Shown here piece after piece: positions 1 to 6,580 of a stretch of 10,041 nucleotides of DNA. Position numbers and translations under genes: made by a program. This stretch comes from an uncultured cyanobacterium. GTDB lineage: Bacteria; Cyanobacteriota; Cyanobacteriia; Phormidesmidales; Phormidesmidaceae. The stretch covers positions 1 through 10,041 of the forward strand of contig CALHGI010000303.1 of assembly GCA_938029995.1 (NCBI GenBank), given 5' to 3'. The stretch's first letter is position 1. The number at the start of each line of letters is the position of its first letter. The notes under the pieces were generated by a model. That model saw only the letters and a program-made list of their open reading frames with translations. It was not told the origin of the DNA and ran no database searches.

Positions 1-292
1 GATAGGCATGTGGCCCTTTTGGCTCCTGACTGCGATTGTCAAAGACCCCCAGGATGTAGTCGTCGTTGATGACAAAGCTATGGCGAAAACTGCGATTGCT
101 AACATAGCCCCCTCGAATCCCAAACTGGTCGGCCCACTGTAGACCTTGATAAAAAGCGTTTATGCACCGTTTGATGACTGCAATCTGTTCAGGGCAGACA
201 ATGGTGCTCATGCAGTTAGCCTTAGGGTTTTCGGGAAAGAGGTTGTGGGGCGTGAGCATGGCTCTGCGTAATAACCGCCAATCGATTGCCAT
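1..292 (-). CDS. Unrecognised protein, 5' (N-terminal) part only, cut by the window edge
   Basis: An open frame of 97 codons runs without a stop from an ATG at 292 to the left edge. The start is supported by the Shine-Dalgarno-like AGGTG (minus strand, 306-302), nine bases before the ATG. An in-frame GTG four codons upstream (304) is possible, but a stop lies directly before it. The product begins MAIDWRLLRRAML and contains VCPEQIAVIKRCINAFYQ, then a region rich in aromatic and charged residues (GGYVSNRSFRHSF, DDYILGVFDNRSQ). I see no signal peptide, membrane segment or nucleotide-binding motif, and I do not recognise the family. It is divergent from the NACHT gene with 322 bp between starts, so the two could share regulation, but that is inference. 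The clean start and absence of stops make it probably real; function unknown. Confidence 0.6.
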   Translation of the reverse strand, partial: MAIDWRLLRRAMLTPHNLFPENPKANCMSTIVCPEQIAVIKRCINAFYQGLQWADQFGIRGGYVSNRSFRHSFVINDDYILGVFDNRSQEPKGPHAY

Positions 293-614
293 AAATCGCT
301 TCACCTAATACCAACTGATAAATGTACAACCGATAGCTAGTGTCCATTTTTTAGAACACGCTGCCGTAAAAAATTAAGGCGATTAGGGGCAACATCACCA
401 GAATGTTTTTCTGCTTTCAGCTTTTAACGCATATCAGGGAACACAGTAGCTTTTAGGCGCCAATGTGCCTATCAATCATAGGAGACATCCCTGGAAAACG
501 TCATCGGTCTATGCGTTCCGATTCCTGAACTTTAAGAAGTTCATAAATTAGGACTTTTTGTAGTACGTTAGTCAGAAAATGACCCTATGACGCTTGTAAC
601 TCTTATTTCAACCT
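293..614. other. Divergent intergenic region before the NACHT gene
   Basis: These 322 bp lie between two divergent starts. I find no coding frame with a credible start and no RNA gene. There are several short dyads on the NACHT side: TAGGC/GCCTA (454-458 with 467-471), ATGT-CCTA paired with TAGG-ACAT (463-488), TGAACTT/AAGTTCA (526-543) and GTCA/TGAC (571-583). No convincing pair of -35 and -10 boxes stands out for either gene. The cluster of dyads could form a structured leader or hold operators, but each arm is short. Confidence 0.4.
526..543. promoter_or_regulatory. Perfect inverted repeat upstream of the NACHT gene, possible operator
   Basis: The sequence TGAACTTTAAGAAGTTCA has two perfect 7-bp arms around a 4-base centre. 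It ends 71 bp before the GTG start of the NACHT gene. Its low GC content and lack of an immediate T-run argue against a terminator. A protein-binding dyad controlling the NACHT gene, or the divergent gene, is possible. Confidence 0.3.
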
Positions 615-2975
615 GTGCCTCAACTTGATTCTTCGGAAATACCAGCTTTTCTTACTTTACAGCTCGAATACTGTAAGCAGTTCAAAGACACGGCGTTGCA
701 TAAAGCTCAGAGGAGTAACGGTTACCTGTCTGATCTTAGGAAACAGATGCTGCATGAACCGGGTATTGATATGAGCACCGATACCATTGCCCGGATTTTG
801 GATGGTAAGCGTGCCCGTGGTCGGAATGTTGCGGCTCTTTGTAACTATTTTGGCGTGTCTTGGGTTGAAGCCTGTGTCACCGTAGGGGATCGTTTGCTTG
901 ATGTGGCAGCCCTAGTGCAACAGGTGCGCTCTAAGGTTAAGTTTACATTTGCCTATAGCGATCGCTCCACTGGCAATCGTCAGCAGCGGTATTGGATTGA
1001 GAAAAACTTTATTGAACCTGATTTAGTAGAAGTCGAATTTTTGCCTTCCGAGTATCCAGTGGGGGATCCTGATGCGCTGATCCATAGCGAAGATTCGGTG
1101 GAAGATGAGTTTGATCGGCTCCGGGTGCGCTTATTGCGCGGCCAACGCACTGATACTAATCAGGTGTTAAGGGAACACCCCCATATTTTTATCTATGGTG
1201 AGCCCGGCTCGGGTAAGACTAGCTATTTACAGTGGCTTGCCCTGCGGTGTCGTACAGGCCAAGTTTTGCAGGACTATGTGCCGATATTTGTGGAAATTCG
1301 TCAGTTTACGACGATCAATGCGGCGGGCACACTTCTCACCTATTTTGAGGAGTTGTTTAAGCAGTGGGGGTTTTCTGGCAGTGATGCGCGTCGGGTCTTG
1401 GATGCTGGCAAAGTGGTTTTTCTTTTTGATGGGTTAGATGAAACCCTAAATGCGGAGCGCGATCGCATCGAAATAATGATCGAACGGCTGCTGCAAAACT
1501 ATGAGCAGTGCCGGTTTATTTTTAGCTCTCGCCTGGCCCGTAAATTTCCCTTTTCCGATCGCTTTCAGAAGGTGATCATTGCTCCGCTTCATCCCAGGCG
1601 ACATATTCCTGAATTTGTGCAACGCTGGTTTGCCCAACCCGGCAAGCAGCCAGCCATGGCTGCTCAAATGCTGGAAAAGCTACGCTCAAAAAGCTACCAA
1701 GGCATTCGCGAACTGTCACGGCGTCCCGTTCTGCTCAAGCTGCTGTGCATCGTTTTCGAAGTCCACGGTGATTTCCCAACCCGTCGCGGTGCTGTATTTG
1801 ATCGTGGCATTGAGGAACTGACCCGGCCCAAAGCCGACTTGGAGACCCACATTGCTGAAATTCCTAAACTGCTGGACCACCATATCCAAGGAATTTTATG
1901 TCGTGTGGCCAGCTATTTCTTTATTGATCTCAAGGTTCAGATTCTGTTTGCAAAACGGGATGTGGAGCGGATTATCCAGGACTATTTTGAAGAACAACAC
2001 GGCATTAACCGGGATAGTGTTTCTGGCCCCACTATTTTGAATTGCATTGAGCAGTCTAACGGGTTGTTAGTTCGCTGGTCCCAAGACTATTGTGCGTTTT
2101 CACATCTGACCTACCAAGAATTTTTTACCGCCTCCCATCTGATCCAAACAGCGACCTATACCGAAGTATATGAACACCTACACGATCCTCGTTGGAACTT
2201 TGTCACTGGGCTGACGGCAGAGCTATTACCCCAGGAAGCCTGTTCTAGCTTTTTTGTCGGCTTTAAGCAAACCATTGACAATTACATTAGCCGAGATGCC
2301 AAACTCAGTGAGCTGCTCGAGAGTCTCAATCGAACCACAACTTTTTCCGCCTATTCGTTTTCTGCGGATCATAGCCAATATTTGCAGACCTATATCCGTG
2401 CTTGGTATTTGGTCTATGCTTTGCACGATACCGGCAAAATTACGAACCCTGGTGAGCTATACCGCTATTTTGACCTACCCGACTTTGAGCTGGCCACCAG
2501 CATGGTTACGAGTTCGGTGCTTGAAGGGCACGAGCATTTGTACAAGGCTTATCACTGTTTATGCAAAAAAGAACCAGCGGCCAAGAAGTTTCGAGCACTA
2601 TTGGTCAAATTACAGCGATTTGTCAGCGATAACCCTCAAGATATTGAGGTTTTAGATGGCTGGCTAAAACAGCTGACCAATGAGCAGGGACAGTTGACCG
2701 ATGTCAATGAGTGGTGGAAAACCAAACGAGCCGCCTGGTTAAAGCGAGTGGCAACGTTTATGGGACGGCTGGGCCTACCTTGCATTTATTCATTAAACCG
2801 AGAGCAGGTGCTTAAGCTACGTACTTACTACGACATGACTAAGCTGTTGTCCACCTGCATGAATCGTTCCTATCTGGATCAGGGGCAGAAAAAACAGCTG
2901 GCTGATTCCATGCTGTTATTGACAACGCTAGCACCCGAATCCCCTGGTGGATTTGATGCGGGAACGCCTCGCTAG
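615..2975 (+). CDS. NACHT-domain NTPase with N-terminal HTH-like region (bacterial NLR-like protein)
   Basis: This 786-residue protein is probably a STAND-class P-loop NTPase of the NACHT group. Residues 35-88 resemble the Cro-like helix-turn-helix region found in front of many cyanobacterial NACHT proteins (STDTIARILDGKR, then LCNYFGVSW). The NACHT core has Walker A GEPGSGKT (195-202), Walker B KVVFLFDGLDE (266-276) with both acidic positions, a sensor-1-like CRFIFSSR (299-306), and the late FSHLTYQEFF motif (495-504). Residues 520-786 match my memory of the helical C-terminal domain (NCH2 type) of cyanobacterial NACHT proteins, including a VNEWWK segment near 697-702. There are no leucine-rich, WD40 or TPR repeats and no membrane segment. 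Bacterial NACHT proteins of this general type can restrict phages; that role here is inferred. The start is GTG with no Shine-Dalgarno; it is the first usable start after an in-frame TAA at 597. Two HIP1 sites lie inside, so base composition is not obviously foreign. Confidence 0.93.
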   Translation: MPQLDSSEIPAFLTLQLEYCKQFKDTALHKAQRSNGYLSDLRKQMLHEPGIDMSTDTIARILDGKRARGRNVAALCNYFGVSWVEACVTVGDRLLDVAALVQQVRSKVKFTFAYSDRSTGNRQQRYWIEKNFIEPDLVEVEFLPSEYPVGDPDALIHSEDSVEDEFDRLRVRLLRGQRTDTNQVLREHPHIFIYGEPGSGKTSYLQWLALRCRTGQVLQDYVPIFVEIRQFTTINAAGTLLTYFEELFKQWGFSGSDARRVLDAGKVVFLFDGLDETLNAERDRIEIMIERLLQNYEQCRFIFSSRLARKFPFSDRFQKVIIAPLHPRRHIPEFVQRWFAQPGKQPAMAAQMLEKLRSKSYQGIRELSRRPVLLKLLCIVFEVHGDFPTRRGAVFDRGIEELTRPKADLETHIAEIPKLLDHHIQGILCRVASYFFIDLKVQILFAKRDVERIIQDYFEEQHGINRDSVSGPTILNCIEQSNGLLVRWSQDYCAFSHLTYQEFFTASHLIQTATYTEVYEHLHDPRWNFVTGLTAELLPQEACSSFFVGFKQTIDNYISRDAKLSELLESLNRTTTFSAYSFSADHSQYLQTYIRAWYLVYALHDTGKITNPGELYRYFDLPDFELATSMVTSSVLEGHEHLYKAYHCLCKKEPAAKKFRALLVKLQRFVSDNPQDIEVLDGWLKQLTNEQGQLTDVNEWWKTKRAAWLKRVATFMGRLGLPCIYSLNREQVLKLRTYYDMTKLLSTCMNRSYLDQGQKKQLADSMLLLTTLAPESPGGFDAGTPR
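958..965. repeat. HIP1 core octamer
   Basis: GCGATCGC, within AGCGATCGCT, inside the NACHT coding region. HIP1 is the highly iterated palindrome typical of many cyanobacterial genomes. Confidence 0.75.
1459..1466. repeat. HIP1 core octamer
   Basis: Second GCGATCGC copy in the NACHT gene, just downstream of the Walker B codons. Confidence 0.75.
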
Positions 2976-2984
2976 AGATGACCG

Positions 2985-4655
2985 CTATGGAATCAGGGTA
3001 GATTTTAAGAGCGTACTATGTTCAATCAGGGTGTGTAGTTGCCAGCTGGGTTCGGTCGTGGGATAGTCCTGGCGATAGTGTCCTCCCCGGCTCTCAGTAC
3101 GAAATAGGGCACTTTTGAGTACTAATTGAGCAACGGCTAATAAATTTCTGGTTTCGGTCCATTGCCTTAGGTTTTCTAAGGCAAGCTGCTCGGGAATTTG
3201 ATACGTACTGTGGTTGTGTAGATTGGCCATTGTATGGGTGAGGGATAAGGTGTCGAACTCGTTTTGCCATTGAGCCAGTTGAGTCAGGGCCGGTTCAATT
3301 TGTTGGGCTGTGCGGGAAATACCGGCGCTGTTCCACACTAAGTGGGCGATTTGAGTGCGATGGCGCTCAATCCAATGAATGTCAGCTCCTATCTCGGGCC
3401 CATGATTGAAGTCCTCATCGGTCGACTGTGGCTGTAGGTCTGGCAGCGGCAATGGCTCTAGATTGGTTAACTGGGCGCCAAAGACTAAGCATTCTAGTAA
3501 TGAGTTGCTGGCCAGTCGATTAGCGCCATGTACTCCTGTGCTGGCATTTTCGCCAACAGCGTATAGTCGGGGAATGGTGGTGAGACTGTCTAAAGCGGTG
3601 ACAATACCGCCCATCCAGTAGTGGGCGGCGGGGGATACCGGAATGGGGGTATCCAAGACATTGATGCCTGCCCACTTTTGGCACTTGCGAATAATATTGG
3701 GAAAACGATGGCGCACTCGCTCGGGCTCGATCACCCGTAAATCTAAGTAGACGACGGATTCCTGGGGATTTTTTTGCAGGTGGTTAAAAATTGCTCGGCT
3801 CACCACGTCCCGGGGGGCTAGCTCACCGTCAGGATGATAATCAAAGGCAAACCGGCGTCCCGTACTGTCGACTAAGTGGGCCCCTTCACCCCGTACAGCT
3901 TCGCTAATTAGAAAACAGGGAGCCCCTGCCTTGGTTAGGGCGGTGGGGTGGAACTGCATAAATTCTAAATCTCGCAGTTGGGCCCCGGCTCGCCAGGCCA
4001 TAGCGACGCCGTCCCCGGTGCTGGCGGTGGGATTGGTGGTTTGGGAATAGATTTGTCCGCCACCACCGGTGGCGAGTACCACTGCTTTGGCTTGAATCCA
4101 GTACAGCCGCTGCTCATAAAACAGTTGTACGCCTCGACATTCGTTGTCATGGATCCATAGATCTAAGGCTAGGGCCTGGTTAAAGACGCGAATGTTATCC
4201 CGTTTGAGGACTTGCTCTGCCAGGGTTGTCACCACGGCCCGCCCAGTGGTGTCGGCGGCATGGAGCACCCGCCGTCGGGAGTGGGCTGCTTCCAGGGTCA
4301 TCGCCAACTGATTACCTGTGCGATCGAAGGCGACTCCCATCTGGGTGAGGTTTTGGATGCAGTCTCCAGCTTCCCTGACGAGTATTTCGACGGCTTGGGG
4401 TTCACAGAGTCCGGCGCCCGCTTTGAGGGTGTCAGCGATATGGAGCTCTGGAGCATCGTCAGGTGCGATCGCAGCGGCAATTCCCCCCTGAGCCCAATCA
4501 CTAGCAGAGATGGATAGCGTATCTTTAGTAATTAACCCTACTTGGAGTTTTGCCGGTAAACACAGAGCGGAATAAAGACCAGCAGCCCCACCACCGATCA
4601 CTAAAACATCAAACTGTGCCGGTAGAGTCGAAGGAGAAGGAGAGGAGTACGCCAA
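2985..4655 (-). CDS. nadB: L-aspartate oxidase, first step of de novo NAD synthesis
   Basis: The 556-residue protein is full length for the family. NadB oxidises L-aspartate to iminoaspartate with FAD; NadA then makes quinolinate. The N terminus has the dinucleotide-binding motif VIGGGAAGLYSA (19-30). Family motifs follow: SASDWAQGGIAAA (50-62), LEAAHSRRRVLHAADTTG (121-138), QFHPTAL (234-240), SEAVRGEGAHLV (251-262), APRDVVSRAI (280-289), HYWMGGI (345-351) and GANRLASNSLLE (377-388). By alignment from memory with the E. coli enzyme, E122, H236, R282, H345 and R380 fill the known active-site positions. The start is TTG. It is the only usable start before the FAD motif, and AGGAG sits nine bases upstream. 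That site lies inside a strong hairpin at 4661-4703. nadB lies 160 bp downstream of psbU on the same strand and converges on the NACHT gene, with 9 bp between stop codons and no terminator visible there. Confidence 0.97.
   Translation of the reverse strand: MAYSSPSPSTLPAQFDVLVIGGGAAGLYSALCLPAKLQVGLITKDTLSISASDWAQGGIAAAIAPDDAPELHIADTLKAGAGLCEPQAVEILVREAGDCIQNLTQMGVAFDRTGNQLAMTLEAAHSRRRVLHAADTTGRAVVTTLAEQVLKRDNIRVFNQALALDLWIHDNECRGVQLFYEQRLYWIQAKAVVLATGGGGQIYSQTTNPTASTGDGVAMAWRAGAQLRDLEFMQFHPTALTKAGAPCFLISEAVRGEGAHLVDSTGRRFAFDYHPDGELAPRDVVSRAIFNHLQKNPQESVVYLDLRVIEPERVRHRFPNIIRKCQKWAGINVLDTPIPVSPAAHYWMGGIVTALDSLTTIPRLYAVGENASTGVHGANRLASNSLLECLVFGAQLTNLEPLPLPDLQPQSTDEDFNHGPEIGADIHWIERHRTQIAHLVWNSAGISRTAQQIEPALTQLAQWQNEFDTLSLTHTMANLHNHSTYQIPEQLALENLRQWTETRNLLAVAQLVLKSALFRTESRGGHYRQDYPTTEPSWQLHTLIEHSTLLKSTLIP
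4465..4472. repeat. HIP1 core octamer
   Basis: GCGATCGC within the N-terminal part of nadB. Confidence 0.75.
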
Positions 4656-4656
4656 T

Positions 4657-4703
4657 AAAAATTGCTCCTGACAGAGGGATTAAACCACTCTATCAAGAGC
4701 AAT
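4657..4703 (-). terminator. 16-bp hairpin plus U-tract; terminator-like, and covers the nadB ribosome-binding site
   Basis: In the minus-strand RNA, bases 4703-4688 pair with 4676-4661 as an unbroken 16-bp stem with two G-U wobbles (4696/4668 and 4692/4672), around an 11-base loop. Four U residues (4660-4657) follow immediately, the layout of an intrinsic terminator. It lies downstream of psbU, 113 bp after its stop, and no better terminator is seen in that gap. The 3' arm holds the complete AGGAG of nadB (4669-4665), and the TTG start follows two bases after the U-tract. The element may therefore limit read-through into nadB, block its translation, or both. Pairing is seen directly; the role is inferred. 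Confidence 0.65.
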
Positions 4704-4735
4704 GATGGATAAAGGAAATGCCAAAGAATTGAGAT

Positions 4736-4752
4736 ATTAGTGGACCACTAAT
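4736..4752. promoter_or_regulatory. 17-bp perfect palindrome between psbU and nadB, possible operator
   Basis: ATTAGTGGACCACTAAT is a perfect dyad with 8-bp arms around one central A. It lies about 80 bp upstream of the nadB start. On the minus strand the distal arm overlaps TAATAT, which could act as a -10 box, though no good -35 box lies at ideal spacing. No T-run follows on either strand, so a terminator is unlikely. A repressor site controlling nadB is a reasonable guess, but I cannot name the regulator. Confidence 0.35.
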
Positions 4753-4815
4753 GTTCCAACCTAAGAAGGTGCCACAGAACACCCTCTTGCCAAAGGCACA
4801 TTATCGAATGGATAC

Positions 4816-5232
4816 CTACTTGTAAGCACCATTGTTATAGCGGTCATCACCCTCAACCAATGCAGGATTGGGGGGGGAGATGCTGAAAACATCCATGTTT
4901 TCACGAATCCGAGATTTCTCCACATCACTCAGGCCAGGGATGTCCAGAATATCGTCCAGCGACTCAAAGGGAGCATTCCGAACGATTTTGCCTGCAATCG
5001 TTGGATATAGACCCCGATACTTTCTAAACGCCGCTACGTTGGTGTTGTTGATGTCTAGCTTATAGCTGTATTCAGTCGTGAGCTTGTCGTCAATTGCGTT
5101 ACGGGGCAGCGTAGCTTCTGCTACCAGTAACGTACCGCTATTCAAAAGTTCTGCGGCAGCAGGCTGAGCATTGCTCACCAAAGTACCAAATACTAGTCCA
5201 AACGCCATTAATAGGCCAAAGAATCGTTTCAT
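4816..5232 (-). CDS. psbU: Photosystem II extrinsic 12 kDa protein PsbU precursor
   Basis: This 138-residue precursor has the usual PsbU length. PsbU binds the lumenal face of photosystem II and stabilises the Mn4CaO5 cluster environment together with PsbO and PsbV. Residues 1-27 form a signal peptide: MKRFF, a hydrophobic stretch to about residue 20, then an Ala-rich cleavage region (AQPAAA, 22-27). The mature protein carries the helix-hairpin-helix fold shared with ComEA: LDINNTNVAAFRKYRGLYP (59-77), then APFESLDDILDIPGLSD (87-103). The C terminus DDRYNNGAYK is typical of the family. The start is ATG with GGAG four bases upstream (5240-5237). It lies 122 bp after the cyclase gene on the same strand, with dyads and direct repeats in the gap, so it probably has its own promoter there, although I cannot place clear -35 and -10 boxes. 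Confidence 0.97.
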   Translation of the reverse strand: MKRFFGLLMAFGLVFGTLVSNAQPAAAELLNSGTLLVAEATLPRNAIDDKLTTEYSYKLDINNTNVAAFRKYRGLYPTIAGKIVRNAPFESLDDILDIPGLSDVEKSRIRENMDVFSISPPNPALVEGDDRYNNGAYK

Positions 5233-5293
5233 CTCTCTCCGCCGGATTTATTTAAATCTAATACACAGCATTAATGAGAAGCGTATCACTTTC

Positions 5294-5354
5294 ACTGTGC
5301 CAATGTTGAGTAATGGAGATAATCCGTTGCGGACCGTTACTCAAAAACTGTGCC
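5294..5354. repeat. Inverted repeat framed by two 8-bp direct repeats, between the cyclase and psbU
   Basis: ACTGTGCC occurs at 5294-5301 and again at 5347-5354, a 53-bp period (about five helical turns). Between the copies, TTGAGTAATGG (5306-5316) pairs with CCGTTACTCAA (5334-5344), 10 of 11 positions, and a smaller hairpin TCCG-TTG-CGGA (5323-5333) sits inside. No T-run follows on the minus strand, so it is not a standard terminator of the cyclase gene. Lying 62 bp or more upstream of psbU, it may be an upstream control region for that gene. Confidence 0.4.
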
Positions 5355-6380
5355 CTAGGACGACTGAACCGGGACCGAAGCCTTACGATCGTAGCTAATG
5401 AGGAATCGATCTAAGTCGGAAAAGGTGCAGGCATAGGTGGTTAAAGGTTTGTCATACCCCTTTAGCATGGCCGAATAGCGCTTGAACGTCTGTTCGTTAG
5501 CCCCTAGCTGACTCAAGTACTTGTAGGTTTCTGCCCCGAGGGCTACATCGAGTCCCAACTGCTTGGTCGAACTTTCAAAGCGGAATGCCGCGTTTACAGT
5601 ATCCCCCAGGGCCGTATAGTCGGGCCTATCCCCGGTGCCCGTATTGCCAACGATGGCATAGCCTGTATTGACACCAGCCCCCACACGCAGAGGGAAAGGT
5701 AATGGAAATTGCTTATGGAGCTGCCGTGTCATGTCGTTCAAAGCACTGATGGAACGACTGATTTTGAGCATTTCCTCGGCTTTGACCTCCTGGGCGCCAT
5801 GGATCCATACAGCCATGACGGCATCGCCGATATATTTATCGACCCAACTGCCATATTCCCCAATGATGTTGCCCGCATGGCGGAACCAGGTACCAATGAC
5901 TTCCGACAGAATTTTTTCGTCTAACTGCCGCGTCATCACCGTGAAGTCACGAATGTCTACCACCATGACCGAAATTAATCGTCGTACATGCAGTGTGGCG
6001 GTCGCTGTGGAGTCGTGGGTGCTGATGGAAGGGCTACGGTTGCTAACCTCTTCAGGGGCGGGGCAGTAGAACTGTAATTCGGTTTGGCCAAATGTGAGGG
6101 CATCACCATTACGCAAGGTGACGGGGACGCTTACTCGACGACCGTTGACGAAGGAACCATTACGACTACCTAAATCGATCAGGTAGAACTCCCCACTCTC
6201 CATAAACTGGAGCATGGCATGGTTTCGGGAGATCCAACGATCGGGTAAGACGAAATTATTGTCATCGCTGCGGCCAATAGTCCAGCAACTACTACCAATC
6301 AACGATAAATGACGTTGACCTGAATCTGTCTTGAGGACCAAATAAGGTCCAACTTGTGGAGTCTTTTCAGGGAATAACAC
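5355..6380 (-). CDS. FHA domain-class III adenylate cyclase fusion
   Basis: The 341-residue protein joins a phosphothreonine-binding FHA domain (about 13-105) to a class III nucleotide cyclase domain (about 134-320). FHA signatures are WTIGRSDDNN (33-42), ISRNHAML (50-57) and DLGSRNGSFVNGR (69-81). The catalytic set is complete: metal-binding D142 (VVDIRDFT) and D186 (KYIGDAVMAVW), substrate-specifying K182 and T256 (DYTALGDTVN), N263 and transition-state R267. The Lys/Thr pair is the one expected for ATP, so cAMP is the predicted product; class III enzymes need a dimer. No membrane segment is visible, so it is probably cytosolic, with the FHA domain perhaps linking activity to Ser/Thr kinase signalling. 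The start is GTG with GAGG four bases upstream. A sigma70-type promoter lies at 6501-6473, and the upstream neighbour on the same strand ends 287 bp away, so it is probably its own transcription unit. Confidence 0.93.
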   Translation of the reverse strand: MLFPEKTPQVGPYLVLKTDSGQRHLSLIGSSCWTIGRSDDNNFVLPDRWISRNHAMLQFMESGEFYLIDLGSRNGSFVNGRRVSVPVTLRNGDALTFGQTELQFYCPAPEEVSNRSPSISTHDSTATATLHVRRLISVMVVDIRDFTVMTRQLDEKILSEVIGTWFRHAGNIIGEYGSWVDKYIGDAVMAVWIHGAQEVKAEEMLKISRSISALNDMTRQLHKQFPLPFPLRVGAGVNTGYAIVGNTGTGDRPDYTALGDTVNAAFRFESSTKQLGLDVALGAETYKYLSQLGANEQTFKRYSAMLKGYDKPLTTYACTFSDLDRFLISYDRKASVPVQSS

Positions 6381-6472
6381 TATACCTCGACAGTCCGAGT
6401 CAGCTTATGTCCTATACCTTAACGCTACTGTTCCTAACTGCACTATAGCCTTTGTGCTTATTTATTGTTTGT

Positions 6473-6501
6473 TTTATACAGAATACTGCTGATCTTCCCA
6501 A
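6473..6501 (-). promoter_or_regulatory. Predicted sigma70-type promoter of the FHA-cyclase gene
   Basis: On the minus strand, TTGGGA (6501-6496) and TATAAA (6478-6473) are separated by 17 bp. TG directly precedes the -10 box. Transcription would start near 6466, giving a leader of roughly 85 nt. The match is good, but it is a pattern call only. Confidence 0.5.
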
Positions 6502-6560
6502 TATATATTAGAAGCTTTATATGCTACCCCCTCGCTTTTGTAGGAGCTACAGCTAAGTGA

Positions 6561-6580
6561 GTGTACTTTGCTGTGTACTT
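6561..6580. repeat. Two GTGTACTT repeats, 12-bp period, upstream of the cyclase promoter
   Basis: GTGTACTT is present at 6561-6568 and 6573-6580. A consensus TTGACA hexamer lies next to them on the minus strand (6593-6588), but no fair -10 box sits at 16-18 bp from it. The pair is about 60-80 bp upstream of the predicted -35 box of the cyclase gene, a usual place for an activator. The regulator is unknown. Confidence 0.3.

Noticed and set aside
293..614. Retron- or CRISPR-like non-coding RNA partner for the NACHT gene
   Set aside because: No reverse transcriptase, no regularly spaced repeats and no typical msr/msd layout; the dyads are short and not convincing as an RNA gene.
2254..2655. 133-codon plus-strand frame inside the NACHT gene
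   Set aside because: It is a shifted reading of the NACHT coding sequence, has no ribosome-binding site, and the translation looks random.
3406..4517. Several plus-strand frames of 60-101 codons opposite nadB
   Set aside because: All are antisense to a full-length conserved enzyme and have no domain features.
5668..6069. 133-codon plus-strand frame opposite the cyclase
   Set aside because: Antisense to the conserved catalytic region; explained by codon bias in the real gene.
6563..6578. NtcA-like GTA...TAC site upstream of the cyclase
   Set aside because: Spacing between GTA and TAC is 10 bases, not the 8 of the NtcA consensus.
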